64,000 bases of DNA from CAYVBJ01 sp964449075 (GTDB lineage: Bacteria > Bacteroidota > Rhodothermia > Balneolales > Balneolaceae): positions 1 through 64,000 of the forward strand of contig CAYVBJ010000002.1 of assembly GCA_964449075.1 (NCBI GenBank), read 5' to 3'. Within the stretch, counting starts at the first letter, position 1; each line of letters opens with the position of its first letter. A model generated the notes under the pieces. The model did not search any database and was not told where the DNA came from. It saw only the letters and a list, made by a program, of their open reading frames with translations. This document shows positions 52,290 through 61,618 of the stretch, one piece after another. Made by a program: the position numbers and the translations under genes.

Positions 52290-52709
52290 ATGAGTAATTC
52301 AAATTCTGCTAAAAACATAGATGTAGCATTACTATTTATCCGTATAGGCATTGGGGTTGTATTTATCGTTGCAGGGTGGGGAAAGCTTACCGGTATCGAA
52401 GGTGTTCAGGGATTCTTCGGTGATATAGGTATACCCTTGGCCGGTCTCATGGCCTGGGTCGTTGCAATTATTGAGTTTTTCGGTGGCATAATGGTCTTAA
52501 CAGGCCTTTATTCCCGTATTCCGGCTTTACTTTTAGCTATTATTATGATCGTAGCCATTTTTACTGTCAAAATTGATCAGGGTTTCGGAGATATGAGAGT
52601 AGACCTTCTGCTATTATTAATGAATGCTGCTATTTTTTCAAGCGGAAGCGGTAAATATTCAATTGACAGTATGCTGAGTCAAAGAAAAGAATCACCGGCT
52701 CAGGTCTGA
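52290..52709 (+). CDS. DoxX family membrane protein
   Basis: The 139-residue protein has four hydrophobic helices and the DoxX motif LLFIRIGIGVVFIVAGWGKL near residue 12, followed by GLMAWVVAIIEFFGG near 55. DoxX-like proteins belong to respiratory or thiosulfate-related membrane complexes, but the role of most is unknown. The ATG at 52290 is chosen because GAAGAGGA lies six bases upstream; an ATG at 52275 would overlap this site. Confidence 0.85.
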   Translation: MSNSNSAKNIDVALLFIRIGIGVVFIVAGWGKLTGIEGVQGFFGDIGIPLAGLMAWVVAIIEFFGGIMVLTGLYSRIPALLLAIIMIVAIFTVKIDQGFGDMRVDLLLLLMNAAIFSSGSGKYSIDSMLSQRKESPAQV

Positions 52710-52807
52710 GACAGGCTTAGATAATACATCGTCATTAGTTAAAATTTTACTTTGATCTCAAGTACGAATAGATCATTCGATAAACTTATTAATCGATATC
52801 AACGTTT

Positions 52808-53797
52808 ATGAAAATTTTATTCATTGGCGGAACCGGTGTCATCAGCTCTGCTTCGGTTCAGTTAGCTTCAGAGCGCGGTATGGAGGTTGTTCTGCTAAAT
52901 CGCGGAAAAACCAATCGTCCCGTACCTGAAAATGCGACTGTAATCCACGGCGACATCAGGAAACCTGAAGAGATAAAAACCCTGATCCGGGACATGAGTT
53001 TTGATGTGGTTGTGGACTGGGTCGCTTTTGAGCCACAGCATATCGAAATCGACCTTGAGCTTTTCAGGGATAAAACGGATCAATTTATCTTTATCAGCTC
53101 AGCTTCGGTCTATCAGACCCCGCCGTCAAGCTTGCCGGTTACGGAATCCGCACCTTTAAAAAATCCTTTTTGGGAATATTCACGTTCTAAAATTGCCTGT
53201 GAGGAAAGACTTTTAAAAGCATACAGAGAAGAAGATTTCCCGGTTACCATCGTCCGTCCCTCGCACACCTATGATAAAACACTGCTCCCTTTCCGGGGAA
53301 ATTATACTATGCTCGATCGTATGCAGAAAGGGAAAAAAGTAGTTGTACACGGCGACGGAACCTCTCTTTGGACGCTAACCCACCATCGGGATTTTGCAAA
53401 AGGTTTTGTAGGACTGCTCGGAAATCCACAGACTATCGGCCACACATTTCATATCACATCGGATGAAGTGCTGACCTGGAACCAGATATTTGAAACGCTC
53501 GCCAATGCGGCTGACGGTTCATTTCATCCTGTCTATATTCCATCAAAAATTATTGCGGGATTTGACCCCGACTGGGGCAGCAGCCTGCTTGGGGATAAAT
53601 CTCACAGCATGATTTTTGACAACACAAAAATAAAACGCATTGTCCCGGAGTTTACCGCTACCATTCCGTTTAGCCGTGGTGCACAAGAAATTGTAGACTG
53701 GTACACCCTGCATCCCGGCAACCGTGTTATTGAAAAAAGCTTTAACGATCAGCTCGACAGGATAATTAAGAAATTTGAAAAAATCAGCCAAAATTAA
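52808..53797 (+). CDS. NAD-dependent epimerase/dehydratase family protein (extended SDR)
   Basis: The 329-residue protein begins with ILFIGGTGVISS, a GxxGxxx cofactor loop. Tyr/Lys in EYSRSKIACEERL near residue 127 fits an atypical extended-SDR active site (YxxxK reads YSRSK). The C-terminal half has DGTSLWTLTHHRDFA near 185. It resembles isoflavone-reductase/RfbD-type reductases that act on sugar or nucleotide-sugar derivatives; the exact substrate is unknown. Its last 14 bases overlap the convergent serine hydrolase gene. Confidence 0.85.
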   Translation: MKILFIGGTGVISSASVQLASERGMEVVLLNRGKTNRPVPENATVIHGDIRKPEEIKTLIRDMSFDVVVDWVAFEPQHIEIDLELFRDKTDQFIFISSASVYQTPPSSLPVTESAPLKNPFWEYSRSKIACEERLLKAYREEDFPVTIVRPSHTYDKTLLPFRGNYTMLDRMQKGKKVVVHGDGTSLWTLTHHRDFAKGFVGLLGNPQTIGHTFHITSDEVLTWNQIFETLANAADGSFHPVYIPSKIIAGFDPDWGSSLLGDKSHSMIFDNTKIKRIVPEFTATIPFSRGAQEIVDWYTLHPGNRVIEKSFNDQLDRIIKKFEKISQN

Positions 53798-55733
53798 ATC
53801 CGAGTAAATTCCAGTAACTGAGAATCCAGATGTAAATCAGAAATAGAAGGATCACAATACTATAGATGATTTTTCTCCAGGCTGACATTTCAGGCTTTCC
53901 AAATTGTCTCAAAAAGTTATATAGCACACCTAAAACAGCGAAGGCTCCCAGAACAGGCAGCAGCTGAACTGCATACATTGACGCCGGCATACCGTAGGCG
54001 AGTCCCGTCATCGTTAGTTCATAAGAGGGATTTAAAACAAATAAAACCAATCCCATAGCCGCCCAATGAAATATGAATAAGAAAGCAGCACCAACGGTAA
54101 ACTTTCTCAATCTGCCGTCGCTAAAGCCGCTGTCAGAACTTTTCTTCCATGTGTCCGGCAGTATCATATGAATAAATCCGATAACCAGGATAAACAGGAA
54201 AATACCACCCAGCCCCATAAATAGTGAGGATTGTACGGGTGTCGAGTAAAAGAGACTTATCTTTTCCAGGGCTCCGGTGCCGTGAGTAAAGAGGTAGACC
54301 GGTTCTCCGTTTTCATCCAGCTTGAAGCTCATGAAGTAGTCATCATCAATAGATTGAAACAGTGCCGGTTCTATCTGGATCAGCCGGCGATCTTCACCTG
54401 ATAAGTCGGGCATAACAAGCATACCCTCTTCATTTTCGCGTAATTGAAGATCATTTATAAATCCGGCGAGAAGAAAAATTTTAGTAAAATCTTCATGAGT
54501 ATGACGGGTAGTGCGATAGTAACCGGTATATTTTGAAACATAGGGATCATATTCCGGAAGATCCTGAAGAGGATATTCGGCGATAGCAGTTGTATCATTA
54601 TCAAAATACTCTTCCAGGAAGGGATAACTTATTTCATCCAGAACAGGCGATGCAGATACATTTGCTGCAATGAAGAGTCCGGCCCCTTCTTCCGGCAGCA
54701 GCCACATCCGGGTCGATAATCCCATATATCCGCCACCGTGGCGTACTACTTTATTACCCCGTTCCTCGGAAATATGAAACGCATAGCCAACAGATCCGTT
54801 CAGTTTCGGATGCTGCTTGAATTGGGCCGAGTGCATCTCTTCTACAGTGCTTCCGGTTAAGATCTGTACTCCCTCATACTCACCTCTATTGAGGTGACTC
54901 ATCATAAACCTGGCAAATTCCTCACCGGTTGATAATAGCTGGCCCGCCGGATAATCACCAAGATAATCAAAAGGCGTACTGGTAAATGCATTGTTCTCAA
55001 AAACATATCCGGTGTAGAGATTCTCGGCCATCCGGTCATTTAGTATTCGAAAACTTGTTTGATCCATTTGCAGCGGAGTAAAGATATACTGCCGGCAATA
55101 GGTGTCGAAGTCAAGACCTGTTACATCTTCTACAACAAGTGCCGCCAGCGCATTGCCAACATTTGAGTAAGAGTAGATTTCCCCGGGTGGAAAGATTCGT
55201 CGGGGCAGAATATCGTTTAAAAAAGTATTCAGATCCGGCCACTCTTCTTCTGTCCGGAATGATTTGTTTAAATACCTGTCATCAAAACCCGGTGTATGGG
55301 TGAGCAGATGACGCAGTGTAACCGGGCCATAATTCTCTTCAGGCAAAGTCAGATTTTCCAGGTAAGAATTTATATTTGTATCAAGATCCAATTCACCCTT
55401 CTCAACAAGCTGCATAACAGCTGTAGCGGTTACCACTTTTGAGATGGATGCAAGTCTCCAGACTGTCTTTTCAGGATCGACCGGTTGCTCCTCTTCAATA
55501 TTAGCAAAGCCGAATCCCTTGGAATAGAGGATACTGTCGCGATTCATCACCACCGCTAATACTCCAGGCACATTAAGGGAATCTATTTTTCCGGTAATCA
55601 AAGAATCCATGAAAGAATGCAGTTCTTCGGTATCCGGATTGAAGATGGTTGAGTCAGTTGATTGTGCATGCAATCCCATTACATTGAAAATGCATATAAA
55701 AATGAAGGCAAGTGAAAAATGTAATTTTTTCAT
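53784..55733 (-). CDS. Serine hydrolase (class C beta-lactamase fold) with C-terminal membrane domain
   Basis: The 649-residue protein has a signal peptide (about 1-24, ending LHAQ) and a class C/DD-peptidase-like domain with the nucleophile Ser96 (SISK), Tyr189 (YSN) and an HGG motif (VVRHGGGYM, about 330). After about residue 490 come four or five membrane helices. Such fusions are esterase or peptidase-like; the membrane part would anchor the domain facing the periplasm. Substrate unknown; beta-lactam resistance is not implied. Convergent with the epimerase gene. Confidence 0.87.
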   Translation of the reverse strand: MKKLHFSLAFIFICIFNVMGLHAQSTDSTIFNPDTEELHSFMDSLITGKIDSLNVPGVLAVVMNRDSILYSKGFGFANIEEEQPVDPEKTVWRLASISKVVTATAVMQLVEKGELDLDTNINSYLENLTLPEENYGPVTLRHLLTHTPGFDDRYLNKSFRTEEEWPDLNTFLNDILPRRIFPPGEIYSYSNVGNALAALVVEDVTGLDFDTYCRQYIFTPLQMDQTSFRILNDRMAENLYTGYVFENNAFTSTPFDYLGDYPAGQLLSTGEEFARFMMSHLNRGEYEGVQILTGSTVEEMHSAQFKQHPKLNGSVGYAFHISEERGNKVVRHGGGYMGLSTRMWLLPEEGAGLFIAANVSASPVLDEISYPFLEEYFDNDTTAIAEYPLQDLPEYDPYVSKYTGYYRTTRHTHEDFTKIFLLAGFINDLQLRENEEGMLVMPDLSGEDRRLIQIEPALFQSIDDDYFMSFKLDENGEPVYLFTHGTGALEKISLFYSTPVQSSLFMGLGGIFLFILVIGFIHMILPDTWKKSSDSGFSDGRLRKFTVGAAFLFIFHWAAMGLVLFVLNPSYELTMTGLAYGMPASMYAVQLLPVLGAFAVLGVLYNFLRQFGKPEMSAWRKIIYSIVILLFLIYIWILSYWNLLGFNFG

Positions 55734-56005
55734 AGTTATACTCCCGTTTTTTTTATCTCCCTGTTTATTTAATATACAGATTACTAATAAAAAAATGACA
55801 TGGTTTATTTTCGCCTGCTTAATAGCGGTGAAATAATCAAGCCACTTTAAAAACCGGGTGTGTGTTAACTACTCTTCCCAGCCATCTCACAAGCGGAATG
55901 TTCACATTGCTGCCTGTAACCAGAATGCTTCCTTTTTGCACACGTTTTTCCAATCTCTCAAGGAATTGATGCTGATTTTTTTTATTGAAATAGGTAAATA
56001 CGATG

Positions 56006-59000
56006 TTAGTAATCAATTCGAATCGGCTCCTGCTCGATCTCCTGTATCAGGTCGGGAAGTCTACCGGTGAGAATTGGTTCAATACGTTTGAACTGTGCAT
56101 CCACTTTTGCGGCAAGATCTTCATATACTTCATATTGCTGCTCTGTAGGACGCCCATTTCCGGTTCCTACCGTATTGGCAAGTGAAGCCAGTTTGTTATT
56201 TAATTTGATCTCATAATTCAGAACATCCTGGAACGCCTCTGCTTTTGTCTGCATCAACTCGCCTTCCACATCTCCCAGCAGCTCCAGCATGGAATCTGCT
56301 TTTTCCTGAACCTCTTCATCATCTGCAAAATCTGATTTGATATCATTCAGTTCTTTCTGAATTTCCCGGATCCGGTTGATCGTTTTGTGTGTGGTGTCCA
56401 GTTTGGCGATGATGGTCTGGTGCAGGTCGAACTGTGCTTCAAAATCTTCCTGGGTGGTTTCAATACGCGGATCTTTCGTGATTTCGAACGGCTGACTCAT
56501 CACTGCTTCTTCGTCCACGATCAGCCGTACTTCATATCGGCCGGGAACGGCTTTAGCCCCGCGGGTTGAACCGGCCCAGAGAATTTGCCTGCCTTCAAGG
56601 TCTGCCGCCCCGGGATAACGCATGTTCCAGGCAAACGAGTTCAGCCCCTCTTTTACAGTGAGCACATCCGAGGGCACATCGTGTTCTTCTTCGTAAAATT
56701 CTTCCGACTCTTTCACCGGTTTTCCCTCCAGATCTTCATTACTTGAGAAGGTCCGGATTACATCTCCGTCAGGTTCAGTAAACTGGAGTTTGATCTCCTG
56801 GTCACCTGTTTCATTCAGATTGTAATAGACAACCACGCCATCTTCCGGGTTTTCTCCAAGTGTCTCCCCGGGTGAAATATCTCTGTGATTTCCGAACAGG
56901 TAGGTAGTCTCCGGCTGGTAGAGAAAGTAATCATCATTTTCGATCCGGTCGCTCAGCTGATGCAGTACCGCCAGGTCATCCAGGATCCAGAACGAACGGC
57001 CCTGCGTTGCCACAACCAGGTCTTTATCCCGCTCGTGCACAGCAAGGTCTGTAATGGGAACGGCAGGCAGGTTTAATTGAAGCGGCTGCCAAAGTTCTCC
57101 GTCATTAAAAGATACATATACACCGGTTTCCGTTCCCGCATAGAGCAATCCCCTGCGATTGGGATCTTCACGGATTACCCGTGTGAAATCCATGTCGGGA
57201 ATTCCATTGGTGATTTTGGTCCAGCTCCTTCCATAGTTTGTCGTTTTGTAAAGCATGGGAGAAAAATCATCAAATTTATAACGCGTGGCAGCAAGATAGG
57301 CCGTGCCCGCATCGTGTGGAGACGGATCGATAATACTGGCCATCGCTTCCGGCATTCCGTCCGGCGTTACTTCCGTCCAGCTCTCACCATTATCACGGCT
57401 TATGTGAATCAGTCCGTCGTCAGCGCCGGTCCAAAGAACTCCGGGCTGAACGGGCGACTCTGCAAAGGTAAAAACCGTATTGTAATACTCAACACTGGTG
57501 TCATCCTTGGTAATCGGTCCGCCCGACTCCTGCTGTTTCGATTTATCATTTCGGGTCAGGTCTTCGCTGATCGTCTCCCAGCTCATTCCTTCATCATCCG
57601 AGCGATGAACATACTGAGACGTAGCATACAAAATATCCGGGTTATGTGGTGAGATGTAGATCGGAAATGTCCATTGAAACCGGTACTTCAGATCTTCGGC
57701 TCCGGCGCCCATCGGGTTATCCGGCCATACATCAATACGGTCGCTCTGATTTGTGAAGTCGTTAAATTTATTAAAATACCCCCCGTAACTGCCGCCATAG
57801 GTTATATTCGGATCGGTAGGGTCGGGTGCAATATATCCGCTTTCTCCACCTGCAACCGGGGCCCAGTCGCGCTCGGTGATTCCGGAGCTTGCCGTACGGC
57901 TTTTGATACCAACGGTGCTGTTATCCTGCTGCGCGCCGTAAACTCTGTATGGAAACTGATTATCAAGGATAACCTGGTAAAACTGGGCTGTTGCATATTT
58001 GTGATAGGACGACCAGCTCTTTCCGTCGTTGTAAGAAACCTGTCCGCCGCCGTCATCTGCAACCACCATGCGGTTTCCGTCAGATGGCGAGATCCATAAA
58101 TCGTGATGGTCGCCATGGGGTGTTCCTTTTCTTTCAAAAGAACGTCCGCCATCGGTAGATTTGTAGAAACCGACGTTGAGCACATACACTTCATTTTCAT
58201 TTTCCGTACCGGCCACGATGTGTTTGTAGTACCAGGCGCGCTGGCGCAATTCCCGATCGCTGTTGATCAGTTTCCAGGTTTTTCCGCTGTCATCAGACCG
58301 GAATACGCCGCCGTTGTCATTTTCGATGATAGCCCAGACTCGATCCGGGTTCACAGGCGAAATGGCAACCCCGATTTTACCCAGCAATCCCTTTGGCATT
58401 CCGGGGCGCTGTGAAATATTTTCCCAGGTCTCCCCGCCATCACTACTTCTGTACAATCCGCTTCCTTCACCACCGCTCGACATCTCCCATGGGTTGCGAT
58501 ACGCTTCCCAAAGTGATGCATACAACACTCTCGGGTTATTCGGATCAATCTCAATATCGACGGCACCGGTTTTCTCATTGTGATAGAGAACCTTTCGCCA
58601 GGTTTCACCTCCGTCGGTAGTCTTGAAGACTCCCCGTTCATCATTTCCATCTGTTCCAAAAACATGACCCATGGCGGCCACCCAGATCACATCCGGATTC
58701 TCAGGATGAACCACGATTTCACCCATAAAATGGGAATCGCCCAGCCCGATATGCTGCCAGCTGTCTCCGCCGTCCAGGGATTTGTAGATTCCGTCACCGG
58801 CAGACATATTCCCGCGAATGCAGGTTTCTCCCATACCTGCATAAATTACGTTCGGATCTGAGGGAGCTACAGTCAGGGCTCCGACTGATCCCGTTTTAAA
58901 ATAGCCGTCCGATACATTTATCCAGTTAGTACCACCATCTGTTGTTTTGTAAACACCTCCGCCGGTAAACCCGGTATAGTAAGTGTGAGGCTGATCATCA

Positions 59001-59215
59001 TGCCCGGCAACAGCAACAGACCTGCCGCCGCGAAACGGACCAATATTTCGATATTCAAGCCCGTCTATAAATTTATTTTCAAAAGAAGGTGAGTCTGTAT
59101 CATGTCCGTGTCCAAATATTTCCTGGGCTGTGGCAGTTTGATTAGAGCCAAACAGAAAAAGAACAGTTGTGATTAAAAAAAGAGATGAAATAATTTTTGA
59201 GACTGTGGCAGACAT
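56006..59215 (-). CDS. Large exported BNR/sortilin-like (VPS10-type) repeat protein
   Basis: The 1069-residue protein has a signal peptide (about 1-31, ending ATAQ) and many SxDGGxTW BNR/Asp-box repeats, such as TDGGTNW, SLDGGDSW, TDGGETW and SSDGGETW, forming beta-propellers in about residues 40-740. A C-terminal part follows with a beta-sandwich (about 760-930) and a coiled coil (about 935-1045). This is the plan of Bacteroidota 'WD40/YVTN/BNR-like' or sortilin-like exported proteins, sometimes annotated glycosyl hydrolase without demonstrated activity. The role is probably binding or degrading extracellular polymer. No partner gene. The 55734-56005 spacer shows nothing. Confidence 0.87.
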   Translation of the reverse strand: MSATVSKIISSLFLITTVLFLFGSNQTATAQEIFGHGHDTDSPSFENKFIDGLEYRNIGPFRGGRSVAVAGHDDQPHTYYTGFTGGGVYKTTDGGTNWINVSDGYFKTGSVGALTVAPSDPNVIYAGMGETCIRGNMSAGDGIYKSLDGGDSWQHIGLGDSHFMGEIVVHPENPDVIWVAAMGHVFGTDGNDERGVFKTTDGGETWRKVLYHNEKTGAVDIEIDPNNPRVLYASLWEAYRNPWEMSSGGEGSGLYRSSDGGETWENISQRPGMPKGLLGKIGVAISPVNPDRVWAIIENDNGGVFRSDDSGKTWKLINSDRELRQRAWYYKHIVAGTENENEVYVLNVGFYKSTDGGRSFERKGTPHGDHHDLWISPSDGNRMVVADDGGGQVSYNDGKSWSSYHKYATAQFYQVILDNQFPYRVYGAQQDNSTVGIKSRTASSGITERDWAPVAGGESGYIAPDPTDPNITYGGSYGGYFNKFNDFTNQSDRIDVWPDNPMGAGAEDLKYRFQWTFPIYISPHNPDILYATSQYVHRSDDEGMSWETISEDLTRNDKSKQQESGGPITKDDTSVEYYNTVFTFAESPVQPGVLWTGADDGLIHISRDNGESWTEVTPDGMPEAMASIIDPSPHDAGTAYLAATRYKFDDFSPMLYKTTNYGRSWTKITNGIPDMDFTRVIREDPNRRGLLYAGTETGVYVSFNDGELWQPLQLNLPAVPITDLAVHERDKDLVVATQGRSFWILDDLAVLHQLSDRIENDDYFLYQPETTYLFGNHRDISPGETLGENPEDGVVVYYNLNETGDQEIKLQFTEPDGDVIRTFSSNEDLEGKPVKESEEFYEEEHDVPSDVLTVKEGLNSFAWNMRYPGAADLEGRQILWAGSTRGAKAVPGRYEVRLIVDEEAVMSQPFEITKDPRIETTQEDFEAQFDLHQTIIAKLDTTHKTINRIREIQKELNDIKSDFADDEEVQEKADSMLELLGDVEGELMQTKAEAFQDVLNYEIKLNNKLASLANTVGTGNGRPTEQQYEVYEDLAAKVDAQFKRIEPILTGRLPDLIQEIEQEPIRIDY

Positions 59216-59371
59216 ATAAATCCCTGTACGTTAAAACGGTCCGAAACCATGGTTAAAATTTAAATTAGAAAAGAGATGACGTGACTTTCTAACGAAATTC
59301 CACGCAAAATCTATCAAATAATGTAATGTGAATTATTCAAAATTCATAAATGCAGATCGGGTATCGACATC

Positions 59372-61267
59372 TTATTCTTCCATTTCGGCAAGCTCCAGCC
59401 AGCGCATGCTCTTCTCATCAATAATATCCCGAAGCTCTCCGTAACGTGCCGATTTATCCTGCAGCTCTGTATACTCAAGGGTACCGGCGCTTAGGATTTT
59501 CTCCAGCTCTTTTTTTTCTGATTCAAGTTTTTCAATCTCTTTCTCCAGTTTGCGGTACTCTTTTTTCTCTTTGAATGTAAGTCCTTTATTGGCAGCTTTG
59601 GAAACAGTTTTTGTCTCTCTTCTCTTTGGCTTCTCCTTTTTCTTTAGAGCTGCCTTCTCTTCTGATTCCCGTAGTGCAACCTGCTCCCTGTATTCACGGT
59701 AGGTACCATTGAAGTCCCTGATTACACCGTCGCCTTCAAATATAAAATAGTGCTGCACCAGTTTATCCATAAAAAACCTGTCGTGGGAAACAACGATCAG
59801 GCAGCCGCCAAAATCCTGCAGAAAATCTTCCAGGCGATTCAGGGTCATTAAGTCCAGATCATTGGTGGGTTCATCCAGAATCAGGAAATTCGGATTTTTG
59901 ATGAGCACCATCATCAGGCCAAGTCTTCTGCGTTCCCCGCCGCTCAGTTTTGATATGGGTGTATACTGCATTTCGGGCGTAAACATGAAATGTTCCAGGA
60001 ACTGGGAGGCTGATACTTTTTTTCCGTCTGCCAGCTCAACTACTTCTGCGATCTCTTTCATAACTTCAATTACACGCTGCTCTTCATCAAGCTGTATTCC
60101 CTTCTGCTGATAGTGTCCGTAGGCGATGGTGCTCCCTTTATCAAGATCCCCGGAATCCGGCTCTTCTTTACCGGTGATGATATTTAAAAATGTGCTTTTC
60201 CCCACACCATTTTTACCGATAATGCCAATTCGTTCACCCCGTTTAAAGGAGTAGGAAAAATTATCCAGGATCACGGTATCATCAAAGCGTTTGCTGATGT
60301 TCGTCAATTCCAGGATTTTACCTCCCATGCGCTGCATATTCACTTCAAGCCGGAGTTCGGGTCCGCCTGATTTCTGTTTCGCCTTCTCTTCTGTTTCATA
60401 AAAAGAGGAGATCCTCGATTTCGATTTCGTGGTTCTGGCTTTCGGAGCCCGCCGCATCCACTCCAGCTCTTTTTTCAGCAGCTGACCCGCTTTATTGGTT
60501 TCGAGCTGTTCAATTTGCTGACGTTCTGCTTTTTTTTCGAGGTAGTACTGGTAGTTTCCGTTGTGATGGTATAGGTTGCCGTCGTCAATTTCAATGATGT
60601 GATTACAAACCCTGTCCAGGAAGTAACGATCGTGAGTTACCATGAGCAGTGTGGTTGCACTTTTGGCCAAATAATTTTCCAGCCATTCAATCATCTCCAC
60701 ATCCAGATGGTTGGTAGGCTCATCCAGCAGAAGCAGGTCAGGGTTTTCAAGAAGAACAAAAGCAAGCGCAACCCGCTTTCGTTCTCCGCCCGAGAGGGAT
60801 GCTATGGATTGATTCAAATTGTGGATGTTCAGCTTTCCCAGGATCTGGTGCATGCGCTGTTCATAATCCCATGCGCCGGCCGCATCCATGGCAGAGAGTG
60901 CTTTTTCAAATGCATTTTGCGTCTTCTCATTAAAATTTTCCGCCTGGTTTTGTGAGGCCTTTTCATAATTCTGTATGATTGCAGCCATATCCGAATGTCC
61001 CTGTGTAATAAATTCGTGAATGGTCATCCGGTCATTCAGATCAGGTTCCTGTTCAAGGAAACCAACCCGGAGGCCGTTTTGTATCATCACTTCACCTGAA
61101 TCCGGTGTCTCTTTTCCGGCCAGCACTTTCAGCAGTGTCGATTTACCGGTGCCATTGGGTGCCACAAGAGCTGTTTTGTCTCCTTTCGAAATCCCGAAAG
61201 TAAGGCCCTCAAAAAGCGGTTTGATGCCATAATGTTTAGATAACTGTTCTACGGAAAGGTAGGTCAT
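59372..61267 (-). CDS. uup: ABC-F family ATPase (Uup-like)
   Basis: The protein of about 631 residues has two ABC domains: Walker A APNGTGKST and GKNGVGKST, signatures LSGGERKRV and LSGGERRRL, and Walker B LLLLDEPTNHLD and FLILDEPTNDLD. No membrane helices are present. The C-terminal about 80 residues form a charged coiled coil as in Uup. ABC-F proteins act on ribosomes or DNA junctions. The ATG at 61267 is chosen; a TTG five codons upstream is possible. The gene's upstream region carries the mirrored hairpin cluster. Confidence 0.92.
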   Translation of the reverse strand: MTYLSVEQLSKHYGIKPLFEGLTFGISKGDKTALVAPNGTGKSTLLKVLAGKETPDSGEVMIQNGLRVGFLEQEPDLNDRMTIHEFITQGHSDMAAIIQNYEKASQNQAENFNEKTQNAFEKALSAMDAAGAWDYEQRMHQILGKLNIHNLNQSIASLSGGERKRVALAFVLLENPDLLLLDEPTNHLDVEMIEWLENYLAKSATTLLMVTHDRYFLDRVCNHIIEIDDGNLYHHNGNYQYYLEKKAERQQIEQLETNKAGQLLKKELEWMRRAPKARTTKSKSRISSFYETEEKAKQKSGGPELRLEVNMQRMGGKILELTNISKRFDDTVILDNFSYSFKRGERIGIIGKNGVGKSTFLNIITGKEEPDSGDLDKGSTIAYGHYQQKGIQLDEEQRVIEVMKEIAEVVELADGKKVSASQFLEHFMFTPEMQYTPISKLSGGERRRLGLMMVLIKNPNFLILDEPTNDLDLMTLNRLEDFLQDFGGCLIVVSHDRFFMDKLVQHYFIFEGDGVIRDFNGTYREYREQVALRESEEKAALKKKEKPKRRETKTVSKAANKGLTFKEKKEYRKLEKEIEKLESEKKELEKILSAGTLEYTELQDKSARYGELRDIIDEKSMRWLELAEMEE

Positions 61268-61355
61268 GCACTGATTTATCAATTGTGAAAATTCTTTACG
61301 TAAAGATAAACGAATTATAGCAGAGATCTATTTCCTGAATAAATTTCTGTCCTGT

Positions 61356-61564
61356 TTCACCAGCCGTTCCTGACGGAACAAAGAGATATAAGCCACAATT
61401 TCGAGCTACCCACCAAATGTCCCTGTGCCGGGACATTTTTCTTATTCTGCCATTTAATTATTGAAGATAATGGCTCTCTATTCGTCCCAGTCGGGACGAT
61501 TGGTCGGTAGCAGATCGTTAAGATACGACCCGGAACTCGTTCCGTCAGGAACGGCTGGTGGGCG
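61356..61564. repeat. Mirrored quartet of REP-like hairpins
   Basis: Four hairpins: 61356-61379 (CCGTTCC/GGAAC stem, tail on the left), 61405-61438 (AATGTCCC/GGGACATT with GCTACCCACC on the left), 61483-61511 (CGTCCC/GGGACG with ATTGGTCGGTAGC on the right) and 61539-61564 (GTTCC/GGAAC with GCTGGTGGGCGG on the right). The first two point left and the last two point right, so the order is mirrored about 61460. The tail consensus TGGTSGGTAGC is shared with 4511-4520. The rest of 61268-61618 holds no gene. Confidence 0.72.
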
Positions 61565-61618
61565 GAAGGGAACAATTTCTGATGTCAGCAAGATCATGCA
61601 TGAGTCTTTTAAAAACGC

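Noticed and set aside
53784..53797. Overlap of convergent epimerase and hydrolase genes as a regulatory device
   Set aside because: A 14-base convergent overlap is common in compact genomes and nothing further supports regulation.
57077..57652. Long + strand frame opposite the BNR protein
   Set aside because: Antisense of the 1069-residue gene; basic, low-complexity product without family signs.
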